From contig JAHEWK010000025.1 of assembly GCA_020740775.1 (NCBI GenBank), forward strand, positions 248,001 through 312,000: a stretch of DNA of 64,000 nt, read 5' to 3'. Position 1 is the stretch's first letter. Every line of letters starts with the position of its first letter. Both the position numbers and the translations under genes were made by a program. The notes under the pieces are model-generated. The model searched no databases and was not told where the DNA came from. It saw nothing but the letters and a program-made list of their open reading frames with translations. Positions 43,678 to 53,933 of the stretch are shown here, in pieces. Source of the stretch: Ilyonectria destructans (Eukaryota > Ascomycota > Sordariomycetes > Hypocreales > Nectriaceae).

Positions 43678-44361
43678 CGCAACGACGACGTGCGCAGCAG
43701 TGTCTGAAATGTCGTCTCAGTCGGCCACCTCATCTGCAGCTCGCCTTCATGGTGTCGGTCGAGGAGCGCAGGGGGCTGGGGCAGGCGCGGCAGCTGACAG
43801 CCGGCTCTGCGCGACAGTTCAAGTCTGGGGGCGTTTCCGGTGGTATCGAGATCGTGTACGGACAGCGTGGTCTCCGATGGCTTGAGAGGGGGCGAAGTTG
43901 AAGTGATGGGGTGGACTTTGGAGCTCTCAACCGTGGTGGTGATGGGCTTGGCGGCGCATCTGTGCGGTGCTCACACTGCTAGTAGCTGCGAACAAGGCTG
44001 ACGTTGCCGTGGAAAACTAGGCTGGGAGCGCTAATAATAATTACTGTGCCTCTAAGCTCCAGAGTGTCGGTTGCAGCCAATCAACTGCCTAGCCCCGACG
44101 GTGCGACCCATCCAAGCGGTACGGAGTAGTCTACCTCGGTTTTGCATCGCCTGCCCTAGCAAGTAACTGGACACGTTCGTCCTCAGCTTCAGTTTCAAGC
44201 TCCTGACATTCACTCGGTCCGCCAACCTGCCGCATCTCGCCCAGTCGCTTGCCACAGAGCACTCCCACTTCGACTTTGCTGGTTGCCCACGAGAGGCTTG
44301 CAGCTCGACTGATGGTCGATTCGGAACCTTGCGCATTATACGAGAGAGACGCGCATTCACC
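43678..44361. promoter_or_regulatory. Head-to-head intergenic region between two gene fragments
   Basis: 684 bp separates the two diverging ATGs. It probably represents a copied bidirectional promoter, since both flanking fragments begin at their natural starts. No specific site was identified. Confidence 0.35.
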
Positions 44362-45115
44362 ATGACAGACATCGTGGAAGGGGTTCCCACAGCTCCGACT
44401 GTTCCATCCTCATCCGCAGCGCCGCCGACATCGACGCCTGGCGGGCCCTCCAACAAGTTTCAACATGCAATTGCGGCGTGGAGAAGTACGAAGTCTTAGC
44501 GGCCCTGATGCGTTGCCTGAATAGTCGAGCTGACTCGCCTGCTGCAGACCTCGATTTCACCACCCTAGCCTCGAACCTCGACAACACGGCATCGGAGATC
44601 GTGGCGTACCAGCGCGACTCGACGGTCCAGCGCAAGGACCTTGCTCAGAAGACAAGACTTTCGCAAGCTGGATGACCCAACAAAGTTAACCGAGATCAAG
44701 GGCTTGCTCAAAGGTAAGACGCAGATTGCCGACTCACACCGCTGGACCCTCGCTCGATGGAAGACTCACATCTCTGCCCAGCCTACCAAAACTTTATCGA
44801 CCTCATCACGAATCATTCCAAGTCGGTAAACTCGGCGTTTCTTTCCGCCTACACCTCGCTGTCCGATGCCCCGACCCATACCCCCTGCTCGAAGCCTCTG
44901 TCGATTCGATGCTCGTTTCCGAAGAGACGCTACCCAAAGTGACAAAAGAGAACGAACACCTGCAAGGAAATGTTGCCAAGCCCACGACTCAGCTGGAAGA
45001 GACCGAGACCCGCCTCCAAACTGAGAGCACGGCTCGTGAAGAGCTAGAGGACAACCGGGATACCTGGGTCAAGGAGGTCGAGTCTTCGTGGTCTGCCGCT
45101 CGGAGGGCTTTCTGA
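44362..45115 (+). pseudogene. CASP/COY1-like golgin, N-terminal fragment
   Basis: Exon 1 (44362-44485) gives a Pro/Thr-rich start and NKFQHAIAAWR. A 62-bp intron leads into LDFTTLASNLDNTASEIVAY and QRDSTVQRKDLAQKT. Near 44652 the frame shifts into DFRKLDDPTKLTEIKGLLK, then a 68-bp intron (44714-44781) leads to AYQNFIDLITNHSKSVNSAF. A second shift near 44870 leads to LLEASVDSMLVSEETLPK and a coiled coil (ENEHLQGNV, TTQLEETETRLQTE). The pattern is that of fungal CASP/Coy1, a Golgi coiled-coil membrane protein. Two single-step frameshifts and loss of everything after about residue 210 make it a pseudogene. Confidence 0.6.
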
Positions 45116-48100
45116 AGTTGTATTTACCGTCCTGCTTTTCTGAGGTAGAAGCATTGCAGTCATAATGACACCACACACTGATCCTACCATTCCGTACCCT
45201 GTTCTCCATATGCATTTAACTTCCACTGATAGCATCAATGGACTTCAACTTCTCTCTGAGGTGGCTCAGTCTGGGCCAGAAACTGCTGGAGCATTGAACT
45301 AGTGCCTAGTAACCGAGTCTATTGCCCCCTACTTTGCCTCCAGATGGCTGCGTATGGCATACTGCTGACCATTATTGTGGAGTACCTTACGGATCCATTC
45401 AGCTCGCCGAAGGACATTCTGTTAAGTCGAGGAAGAGATTCAATCGCGTCGATCAAGGCCATGGCATTATGGCGGGACGGTAACAAAATCGTAGGCTGGC
45501 AAGGTTTGGTCGAGAACCGGGCCGACTTTGTGAGGATGGGGACACGGAAATGATCCTCGTGCTGTCCGGCTTCCACCGTTGGTTTGGAAAATTTCCATGG
45601 CAGGACGAACGCCAAATCGCCTTCATAGCTCCACGGGGGTCCTACAAGATCTACTAAGCATTGCATGACTTGTTGGCAAATCCGGTTCATCCCCCTAGCT
45701 TTAGCCTCTTGTAGCTGATCATGGCGAATGAGTACTCGTAGCCATAAATGTTCGAAAGTACTGGAATAGCGCTGAAACTCCCCCGCGTTCACAGCACTCG
45801 AGATTGTACCTGGCGGGATGCCGGGATGCCGATGCTGATAATCCTCAACCGAGTCCCAGGAAGAATTGAAGGCACTCCCGGGTGGTGAGAAGTATGGCGC
45901 CCAGTACTGTATCTGGAAGAAGGTTACCTGGTGAACATGCCAGGGTGCAGGCTTACGATTAGTACCGACTTCCTTGGTATGGTCGCTGTTGAATGTCACC
46001 AAAATGAAGTTGCCAATGATGCGACTGAATCGGTCGTCAAATGAACCCGCGTAATCCTGAATCATTTCCCAGAATCCTTTAAACTTCCGGTAAAGTTCAA
46101 GGAAGTGGAGGCAATTCCAAGATGGAGTATCCGTACATTGAAAGAGGCGCTGGAAATCAAAACTGGACCAGCCATCTTCTGGTGGCAAATTTTTTCGGGT
46201 CGCCATCCAGCAAGGTGATCTGATGGCATCTCTTCGGACTGAGTGGTAGGCTGAGTTCTAATGTAAGCAGTCCAAGCCTCATCATAAACCTCCCATATCG
46301 TCTGAGCGGTAACGATACGGCCAACCTGCATTGCTGACTCTTCCTGGGCTTGCTGCAGACGCTTCAGAAGCCGGGGCAGAATATTGTATCCTACTTGGGT
46401 GCGAAGCCGTCCCCAGTACAGCTGTAACTTGGAAAGCATATGTTGATGGTATGCTCGGGCGACCTCTTCAGTGACTAAGCAAACGATGCTCTCAACGAGC
46501 CGGTCCGCCTTGTGGCGACGGCCGTGATCGAATTCTAACCGAGCCTGCTGAAGTAATTGCCTCAAAGAGAGCTCGATCGTGACTTTGGATGCGGTAAGGC
46601 ACTGGACATTCATCTGAGAGAGGAGGCCTCGCTGGAAGGGATTCCGAGGTATGTAGAGCTGGATTAGGGTGTGTAGTGCAATATGTCCGCCATACCAGTC
46701 CATGCATTCTTGGGGGATCCAGAGCATCCCAGAGTTTCGAATGGATACATCTACCCCGAGGCCTTGCCGCTCCAGCAACGATCCGGCCTGGTGAGCCCGG
46801 CGATGTTGTACCCTCCATCGCGGAAGCCAGATCCAGTTGTCGTACGGGAACTGCTGCTCGCTGGTGAGGGTGTATGTGAGAAGCCGACAGGAGAGCTGGG
46901 CAGTATAGAATGCAAGGATGAGGCAGGGTGAGGAAACCGCAAAATTGAGAGCAGGCTCTTGGAACAAGTGATCCAGTGGAAGAACAAGTCTTGCGGCCTG
47001 GGTGAATATGAGAGCGTTGATATCTCGAGTTGGCACTACCCAAAAAGGATGGTGTTCTGTCAACTCAGACACGAATGAGAGGTTCCATACTCGCTGTCCT
47101 ATGTGAGGGTTCTGATTGGGCTGGAAATACCCGCGGTGCCACATCGAGAGGATCGCATCGAGCCGAAAAGTCATCTCCCTTCGGATACCGTAGCTTGCGA
47201 GAGCCTTGGTGTTGGAAATGGCTCTCAGATGGCGCTTGTTTGCCTCCCACGCCTTTACCAAGGAGCTACGTTGAAGCGGGAGGTGGGTGCCTGATGGCGG
47301 CCTTGGGTTGCTGATGAAAGATCATTGATCATTTCTTCATTAAGAGCGAGGAGCGGGAGGAATCCAGATCCAAACAAATCATAATCACTAAACATGACCG
47401 AAAAGAGCTCCTTATTGCAGTTGTAAGCCTTGGCAAGAATGATCCCCGGCTTCCGTTCGTCAGGGTGGCCTGGGTTCGAGGCTCGAGTACGCTTGGCCTT
47501 ACACTGGTAGGTCCCGATATCTCGAAGGAGAAAGCTGCGAAAATATGTGGCACTGAGTCGAGCTTTTGGAGTAATTTTGCAGAGTTGCTCATGAAGGTGA
47601 TAATGGCATTGACTCTTCCATAAAAGAGTATAAAGCTCTGATCCTAGAGAATCATGGGGCGGAAGACTGGTAACGTGGTCGCGAGCCCCAATGTCAAGCC
47701 AGCAAGAGCGAATATCCAGATGGATAGGATCAAAAGCCTGAAGGACGATCTGTTGGAACAGATTTAGGGTCTCCTCGAGAGTCCTTTGACCAAATGTGTT
47801 TTTCAGATCGTGGGATTGAAAGAGCAATCGAGGGTTCTTGAAGTATGACACCATTTCTCCCCGCTGCGTTGGAATCTGTAATGAGTCTGCTTTTTCAACC
47901 ACCAAGTGCCAGAAGAGCGAGAGATCTTGCGCCGGGACTGTATACTGGAGATGGAAAGCTCTGCTCACGTCGTCCGGCTTCCATCGGTTGTTGCCAGGCT
48001 TTTCCTGGAAGGAACGAGACTTTGCATATGCGATGTCATACGTTCGAGGTATCTCCTGCCGGGAAGGATCAGATATTGCCTCAAAGGCTGCCGGAATGAT

Positions 48101-49415
48101 GATGTGGTTGTAGAGGTCCTTCTGCCGCTCGAGTGAGAGGGCATTCCTGGTAGCTGATGTTGAATCTTGAGCAGCATGGGGGAAGAACAGGAAGGCGGAG
48201 AAACGAACGCTCTGCGTATTGAAGGTGCCCATAAGAATATGTCTTGTCTTTGCTAGATCCAGCCCATGCGGCTGAATCACCTGATCAGTGGATAGATTGA
48301 GGGCTGAAGGGGGAAGAAACGAGAGCTTGAAGTCATTTGGTGGCCGGATCGCCTGCAAACCTTTCGCCCCAAACCAAACACTATCAATATCCCACTGCTG
48401 CGAGATCGAGAGATTTGATGGGGTAAGGGCCGCCTGTGACTTGCGGAAGGAAAGAGGCTGTGTCGGCTGATTGGAGAGAAAAGTTTCCCATTCCCGGAAG
48501 AAATTGCTGGGATTATAGGAACCTCGCTTGCCGAAGATTGTTGGTAAAGGAGGAAGGGAGTGCTGCAAGTATTCCACGGTCTCCTGAAGAGTATGAGTGT
48601 GTTCTGGCTCGTCGACTTCAAGCTGACGTGAACCTGTGGTTAAGAGTTCGATTAGCGTATGACACGTTATTACCAAAGATAGTTGTAGACATACAAGCGC
48701 AGATGGAGCTGAAGAATATCCGAAACACTTGATCATACGCAACTCGATATGGCCCAAGAGAGTCAGAGTCGTCTCGAGTGTCCTCGACCTGAAGGGCTTG
48801 AATGAAGCGTTCAAGGGTGGCGTTGCTATTTTGAGGGCCTTCCGGAGGCACGTCATCTGCTAAGCGTTCTAATGTCCTGGTGTGCAAGTTTTCCGGGTCG
48901 GCTTGTGGATTTGCACGAGAGCGAGGCGTGGATAGTGATGGCCCTGGGATGGACTGCCCCTGGCAATTTCTGATGACTGGGAAACTTGGGTCGTTAGTAC
49001 GGATAATTGCCGGGATTCGTAAGCGATGTAGTCGGTTCCGATATTTTTGAACGCGGAGGCGTGCAAGTTCTCGGGTCCGCACAGAAAAGTCTGTCCGGGG
49101 ACGCCGACTTCAAGGTGAGCTTCTTGACGTATAGGCGGTGAATTGCATGTCTGGTTTGTATCTGCGAGTCCTGTGGGCTGCCTCATACCATCTCCTGTTT
49201 CTGTTCGTCAGCTGGTTGATGGTGAGGTTGTCTGAGCACCACTCGAACCGTAGGGTGTTGGACAATACTGTCAAACGATATTCCGCCCCAGCCGAGGAGG
49301 CGTCCCGACCCACTTGGACAGCATTGTTGTGTATATAACTGGGACCTTCGTCCTCTTGACTTGAGCAGTGATCAAGGCCAATTGACTCTCTACAGCCCTC
49401 ACATTTTGACAAATA

Positions 49416-51816
49416 CCATGCCCCACCACCCTTTCGCTAACACCCACCCTTTCGCTAACACCACCCTTTCGCTAACCAAAAATAGCCACGTGCCATATAA
49501 AACTCAACTATTTCACTTATACGGAATTTAACCAAAATAGAAGTTATTCGCAAGCGGTCACTTCTTATAGATAGAGAATTGAATGGAGTTTATTTTTCTA
49601 GTCTCGTGCAGCTGCATGGGGCACGTGATATATGCAGATCCCTGTACTGCAAAGTCACCAAATCAGGCATTGAATTCCTCACCGCTCCTTTCCACTTCTT
49701 TTCATGTCAGTTTTTCACAACGCAATAAAAATGCCTTCATCGCAGCTTCGTTGGAAATATACAGAAGACGACATGGCTGAGGCTATATTAGATATCACGG
49801 ATAACGGCTTTTCACCCTCTCAAGCGGCTCAGCGATGGGGAGTGCCTCGAAGCACTCTAATCAACAGACTTAATAGTCAGACAGCCGTAAAAGAGCAAAT
49901 TCAGCTTGATCAGTGTTTATCCAAGAACCAGGAAGACAAATTGGCTTTCTAGATTCTTCGCCAGGAATCTCTGGGATATGCTCCGCCCCACAATCAGATT
50001 CGCGCTTGCGTCATGGGCTTGTTAAGACAACAAGGCGAACAACCAGAATTAGGACGCAACTAGGTAGCCAGATTCATTGAGCGCCGCTCAGACCTTAAGA
50101 CTAAGATCCGTAGACGTTAAGAAGCTAGTAGGTTCGACTCTTTCACGCCTAAGGCGGTTCATTGGTACTTCGATATTGGGGAGGGCCAGTACGGCTGGAT
50201 TCAGCCTGAAAACACTGTTAACGTTGATGAAGGAGGTATCATGATTGGTTTTGGCAAGCCTCCATTTCTCCATTCTCTTTATTTTTTGAAATTTGACTAA
50301 CTAGACTCTCTTCGTTAGGGTTGGATAGCCTGGTGGTCAGAAGCGTGGACCCAAAGCGAAAGGCTCTTCTCAAGGGACCACAAACTCGAAATTGGACTTC
50401 ATTTATCGAAGCTATCTGTCAAATATTAGGGTGGAAAAATTGTGTATTATGTGTCCTGTCCCTATGTCTTGAGGTTTCAGGGCAAGCTTTATATACCCTT
50501 TCTCTTCTGTATAGAATCAGCTAGAAGCTGATTGCTAAGCCTCGTGGCAATAGGTGGCAATAGGTGGCAACTTTCGCCTCTGACGTATCTGACACTATCA
50601 CTGCTGACGGCCTTGCCTTTACTCCTGGCATAATATTCAAGTGAAAGAAACTCCAAAAACAGTGGTTCCTTGATGAATTCAAGAAGATAACGGACTGGCA
50701 TTACAGAACTTCACCTAACGGGTGGACTGATGACCACATTGGTGTCGAATGGCTTTAAAGAGTCTATTTGCCTCAGACCAAGCCTTCCGATGAGTCTGAT
50801 GCCAGATTAATCATTCTAGACAGCCAAGCGAGCCATGCAACGGTACTTTCTTTGTTTACTTAGCCAAAGGTCTCTGCTAACCGAGCGAAGGACAAATAGA
50901 TGGCTACGTGCTTTTTGAACAACGTTTACTGTTGCTACCTTCCAGCACACTGCTCTCACGGCCTCCATCCATTAGACAATGGAGTATTCAAGGCCTCCAA
51001 AGCTGCATATCGATAAGAGTCGGAAAAGTTCGCTTCCCTGGCTGATTCTACTCTAATAGATAAGGTCAATTTCATCAGAGCCTACGCCAAGGCTCGTGAA
51101 GTGGGAATGACTAAGAGGAATATACTCTCTGGCTGGAGAGTTACTGGCAATTGGCCAATTTCACGAACCAAAGCTCTGCGGCACCCAGAAATCCAAGAGA
51201 ATAAGCGGAATGACAGCCCAAAAAGGACTCCAGAGCGGGCGCTGTATTTTGGCTCGGATGATACACCAAAAACCAGCTGCCAGATTCGCGATCTTGGGCT
51301 AAACAAAATACCAAAGACACGGAGACGGTATAACGTGATAGCCAAAGGCTTTAAAACTCAACAACAGACGTTAGCGGCGCATGCCATGAGAATTGCTGGC
51401 CTGGAGGAGGAACTGGCCCATCTGAAGAGAGGGAAGAAGAGGAAGACTATTCCTAATCCCAATAAACGCTTCATGACTCTGAGCGAGGCTCTAGCCTCTG
51501 GAGAAGCCATTCCCGAAAAAGGAAGCGAAAAGAAGCATGTTGTGGTGAATTATAGCTCTTCGGGGGAGTCAGGGTCAGAATCGGAGGTTGCTTCGGTTAT
51601 TGAAATCAGAGAGAAAACCATACCACCTCAGCGCACCACTCGAACTAAGCGGCTGGTCAAAAGACCTAAAAATACATAAACACTTCAATTCTCTATCGAA
51701 TGACTTTTCTTTTATATTTGTATCATTAAAATTGATTATAATCCGTGAGGGTTGAAAAAACGGATTTTTGGTGGAGATAGCCACAATTTGGTTAGCGAAA
51801 GGGTGGTGGGGTATGG
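49416..51816 (+). mobile_element. Pogo-type transposon inserted in the giant gene
   Basis: A 2.4-kb element flanked by TA (49414-49415 and 51817-51818). The terminal repeat is CCATRCCCCACCACCCTTTC followed by GCTAAC, with one R difference between ends. On the left side the CACCCTTTCGCTAAC unit is present three times in tandem (49430-49475); the right side has it once. Excision in silico at the TA restores the reading frame of the surrounding minus-strand gene, so the insertion is younger than that gene. Confidence 0.9.
49731..51679 (+). pseudogene. Pogo-family transposase, many stops
   Basis: The N-terminus, from MPSSQLRWKYTEDDMAEAIL, carries a psq/CENP-B-like helix-turn-helix (FSPSQAAQRWGVPRSTLINR). 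Catalytic-core remnants follow: YGWIQPENTVNVDEGGIMIGF (first Asp), LIILDSQASHAT (second Asp), and YLPAHCSHGLHPLDNGVF (third Asp). The tail 51101-51679 is open and ends in a coiled coil and a Lys-rich C-terminus. At least seven in-frame stops occur, mostly TAG/TAA at likely CAG/CAA positions, plus at least one intron near 50250-50310. It is long dead and shows RIP-like decay. Confidence 0.85.
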
Positions 51817-52433
51817 TACACCGGCTGTGCAGGAAGTCTTATTGGTGGTGCGGCAGCCACAGCAGCTGTCAGGACAGCTAAAGGCAACGTAGTTGCTGCT
51901 TGGCGAATTAGCGAATCAGTTGGCAGAGACTGTCTATCAGTAGGCCCAGGACTCTGGCGCGACAAGTTGTGCGTGGGATTTACCACTGCGATGTCGTGAT
52001 TTGAGGAGCGAGCCTGGGCTGGCTAGACATGAAAGGAGTCGTCAATTAGGCGGACCGTGGGGTAGCGAGAACATTCCTGGAGAACCAGTGCTTGTTTTCT
52101 TTGAAGTTGTTGGAGACGACGACTTCTCGCACGTTCGCGCGGGCTCTCTTTCTTCGTCGCGCTCGTGAACGCTCGACGACCCATGACTTTTCAGATGTTT
52201 TTTCCACGATTTCACTCTCTCGTTAGGACCAGAGTTCTCCTATTTCCTACATTGCTTATGCTGTGTTTTCATATATGCCCGGAGTAATTGATTGGTCAGT
52301 GAACCATGGCTAATAACAAAAGAGATGAGGTGGCTTACAACCAAAGCTTGGGATTCAGAGGATCCCGGGTCAGAGAGGGGCTGACATAAATATTCAGTTG
52401 CTTTCTCCATTGTCTATCGGACAAGACGATTAC

Positions 52434-52456
52434 CCGTTGGCATTGTGGGGTACGGC
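52434..52456. repeat. Solo terminus of the 17794-20623 pogo family
   Basis: TACCCGTTGGCATTGTGGGG occurs here exactly as at the ends of the element at 17794-20623, including the TA. No partner end was found on either side, and the sequence diverges right after the 20 bp. It is either a remnant of a deleted copy or the end of a related element. Confidence 0.7.
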
Positions 52457-52694
52457 AGGCTATACTTGGACTTACCCTGTACATTCATGTTATTGACTTG
52501 AATGAAGCATAAAAAGCTTGTTGAAGACATTGAAATATTTAATTTACTTTCATCAAACCAGATAGATATTTCTCCATCGGTGCATATACTTTTTATTTCG
52601 TGCATCGTTTTTCATTGTGTTATTTTATCCTTTCGCGACACACGTCCCAACCCGCAACCCGAAGCCCAACATTGCTAACATTGCTAACATTGCT

Positions 52695-53226
52695 ATGAAA
52701 GCAATCCTTCTTCTAGACGAGGCGGATGTTTTCCTCGCACGGCGTTCGGACAATCCCCAGATCAATGCCCTTGTCTCCGTATTCCTGCGAGAGTTGGAGC
52801 AGTTCGACGGCATACTGTTCCTGACGACCAATCGAGTGCAGTCATTCGACGAAGCAATGGTCAGCAGAATCCATCTTGCGTTGGAGTACAAACCACTGGG
52901 GAAAGAGGCCCGCAAGGCAGTCTGGCAGTACTTCTTGGAACAAGCCAAAATCAAGCACGGTAGTCCGGATTGCGCGAAGCTGGTTGAGGGGCTGGCGGAC
53001 ATGGAACTCAATGGCCGAGAGGTACGGCTAACACTCCCTTGTCGTGAACTAAACTCTAACCATCGCGCAGATCCGAAATACAGTGTTTGTGGCAAGGTCA
53101 ATGGCCGAGTACGAGGACACGATTGTGCGCAAGGCTCACCTGGAAGACTCTATTGCTGCAAGGGAACAGTTCCAGCGCGACTACCAAGGGGCAGGTGCCG
53201 TCGACAATCTCACCTCCTACCTCTAA
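52695..53226 (+). pseudogene. AAA+ ATPase, 3' fragment
   Basis: The exon from 52695 reads KAILLLDEADVFLARRSDN (Walker B), LVSVFLRELEQFDGILFLTT (sensor 1) and DEAMVSRIHLALEYKPLG. A 49-bp intron (53022-53070, GTACGG, branch AACTAAAC, CGCAG) joins it to IRNTVFVARSMAEYEDTIV and a C-terminus ending AGAVDNLTSYL. This is the second half of a fungal AAA+ ATPase domain. The Walker A loop and everything upstream are missing, and a GCTAACATT triplet repeat plus element debris replaces them. What remains is undamaged, so the truncation is not old. Confidence 0.7.
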
Positions 53227-53933
53227 TTTGGTCGGCCGCGGTTGGAGATGGATTGGGTCTGGGTCCGGCCGATGTGGTCAAGCTGGAGTCCGAAATTGTC
53301 CACAGGCTCTTGGAGCTGCCACTCTTTCACCATTTGTCGCTTCTTTTGTCTTGCGAAGCAACCACACGACCGTAGTCAAATAATAGCCGAATACACTCCT
53401 TTCGATATGTAATGCATATGGATGCGGAGGTAATGACTGCCACAACCCATGACGGCATCCACATGGTACGATAACGGCCTCTGGCAGGCCGAAACTCTCA
53501 TTGGGGGGCGAAGGGAGGACCTAAAGTACGTTGATATGTTGAGAAGCAGCTATGAAGTAATAACATAATAACAGACAGCCGTCTATGGGCGCGACTATTA
53601 AAGTGACCCAATGCCCTCTATCTCTCTTGTCAAATCCCTCCTTCCTCACATTTAATTGTTCGTCTATTTGCTACATACCTCTGTCCTCCCCTGGAGCTTG
53701 CGAGCATGATCAATTATGGGCAGATGAACCCCCTTGCAGGCTGTCGCCGCTATGCAGTGAACACTGAATGAATGAAGAAGTGATGTCAAGAGTGCATTGA
53801 AGCCATTACCTGTCTTGCGCCGCCAGCTCTATAAGCAATGGTATCCATGGGAACTACCGCCCCTAGCCCCTGATAACTCCAAATGTATCAGATCACACGC
53901 CAATACCTGGAAAGCAACGCCCATCAAAGCAGC
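53227..53933. other. Intergenic, nothing recognised
   Basis: Spacer between two convergently arranged gene ends (AAA fragment and helicase). Confidence 0.5.

Larger units (their letters stand above)
45319..52184 (-). pseudogene. Decayed giant gene of unknown family, split by a pogo element
   Basis: Read from the ATG at 52184 (MGRRAFTSATKKES), the frame has TAG at 52023-52025 and reaches 51819. A pogo element interrupts it there. Taking the element and one TA away, the frame continues at 49413 (LSKCEGCRESIGLDHC), with TGA at 49110-49112 and a 40-bp intron at 48634-48673. The frame then shifts near 47260 and again in an A-run near 46193, ending at 45319. The conceptual length is about 1,470 residues. 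Visible features are a basic, Arg-rich N-terminus, a Pro/Gln-rich stretch, one C-x2-C, and long mixed-helical regions with many Trp and Gln. I see no polymerase, helicase, DDE or tyrosine-recombinase motif. An element-encoded protein is likely by context, but the function is unknown. Confidence 0.6.

Noticed and set aside
45319..49412. Starship captain, KDZ transposase or helicase identity for the giant gene
   Set aside because: No tyrosine-recombinase R-H-R-Y box, no CxC domain and no Walker motifs were visible, so no identity is claimed.
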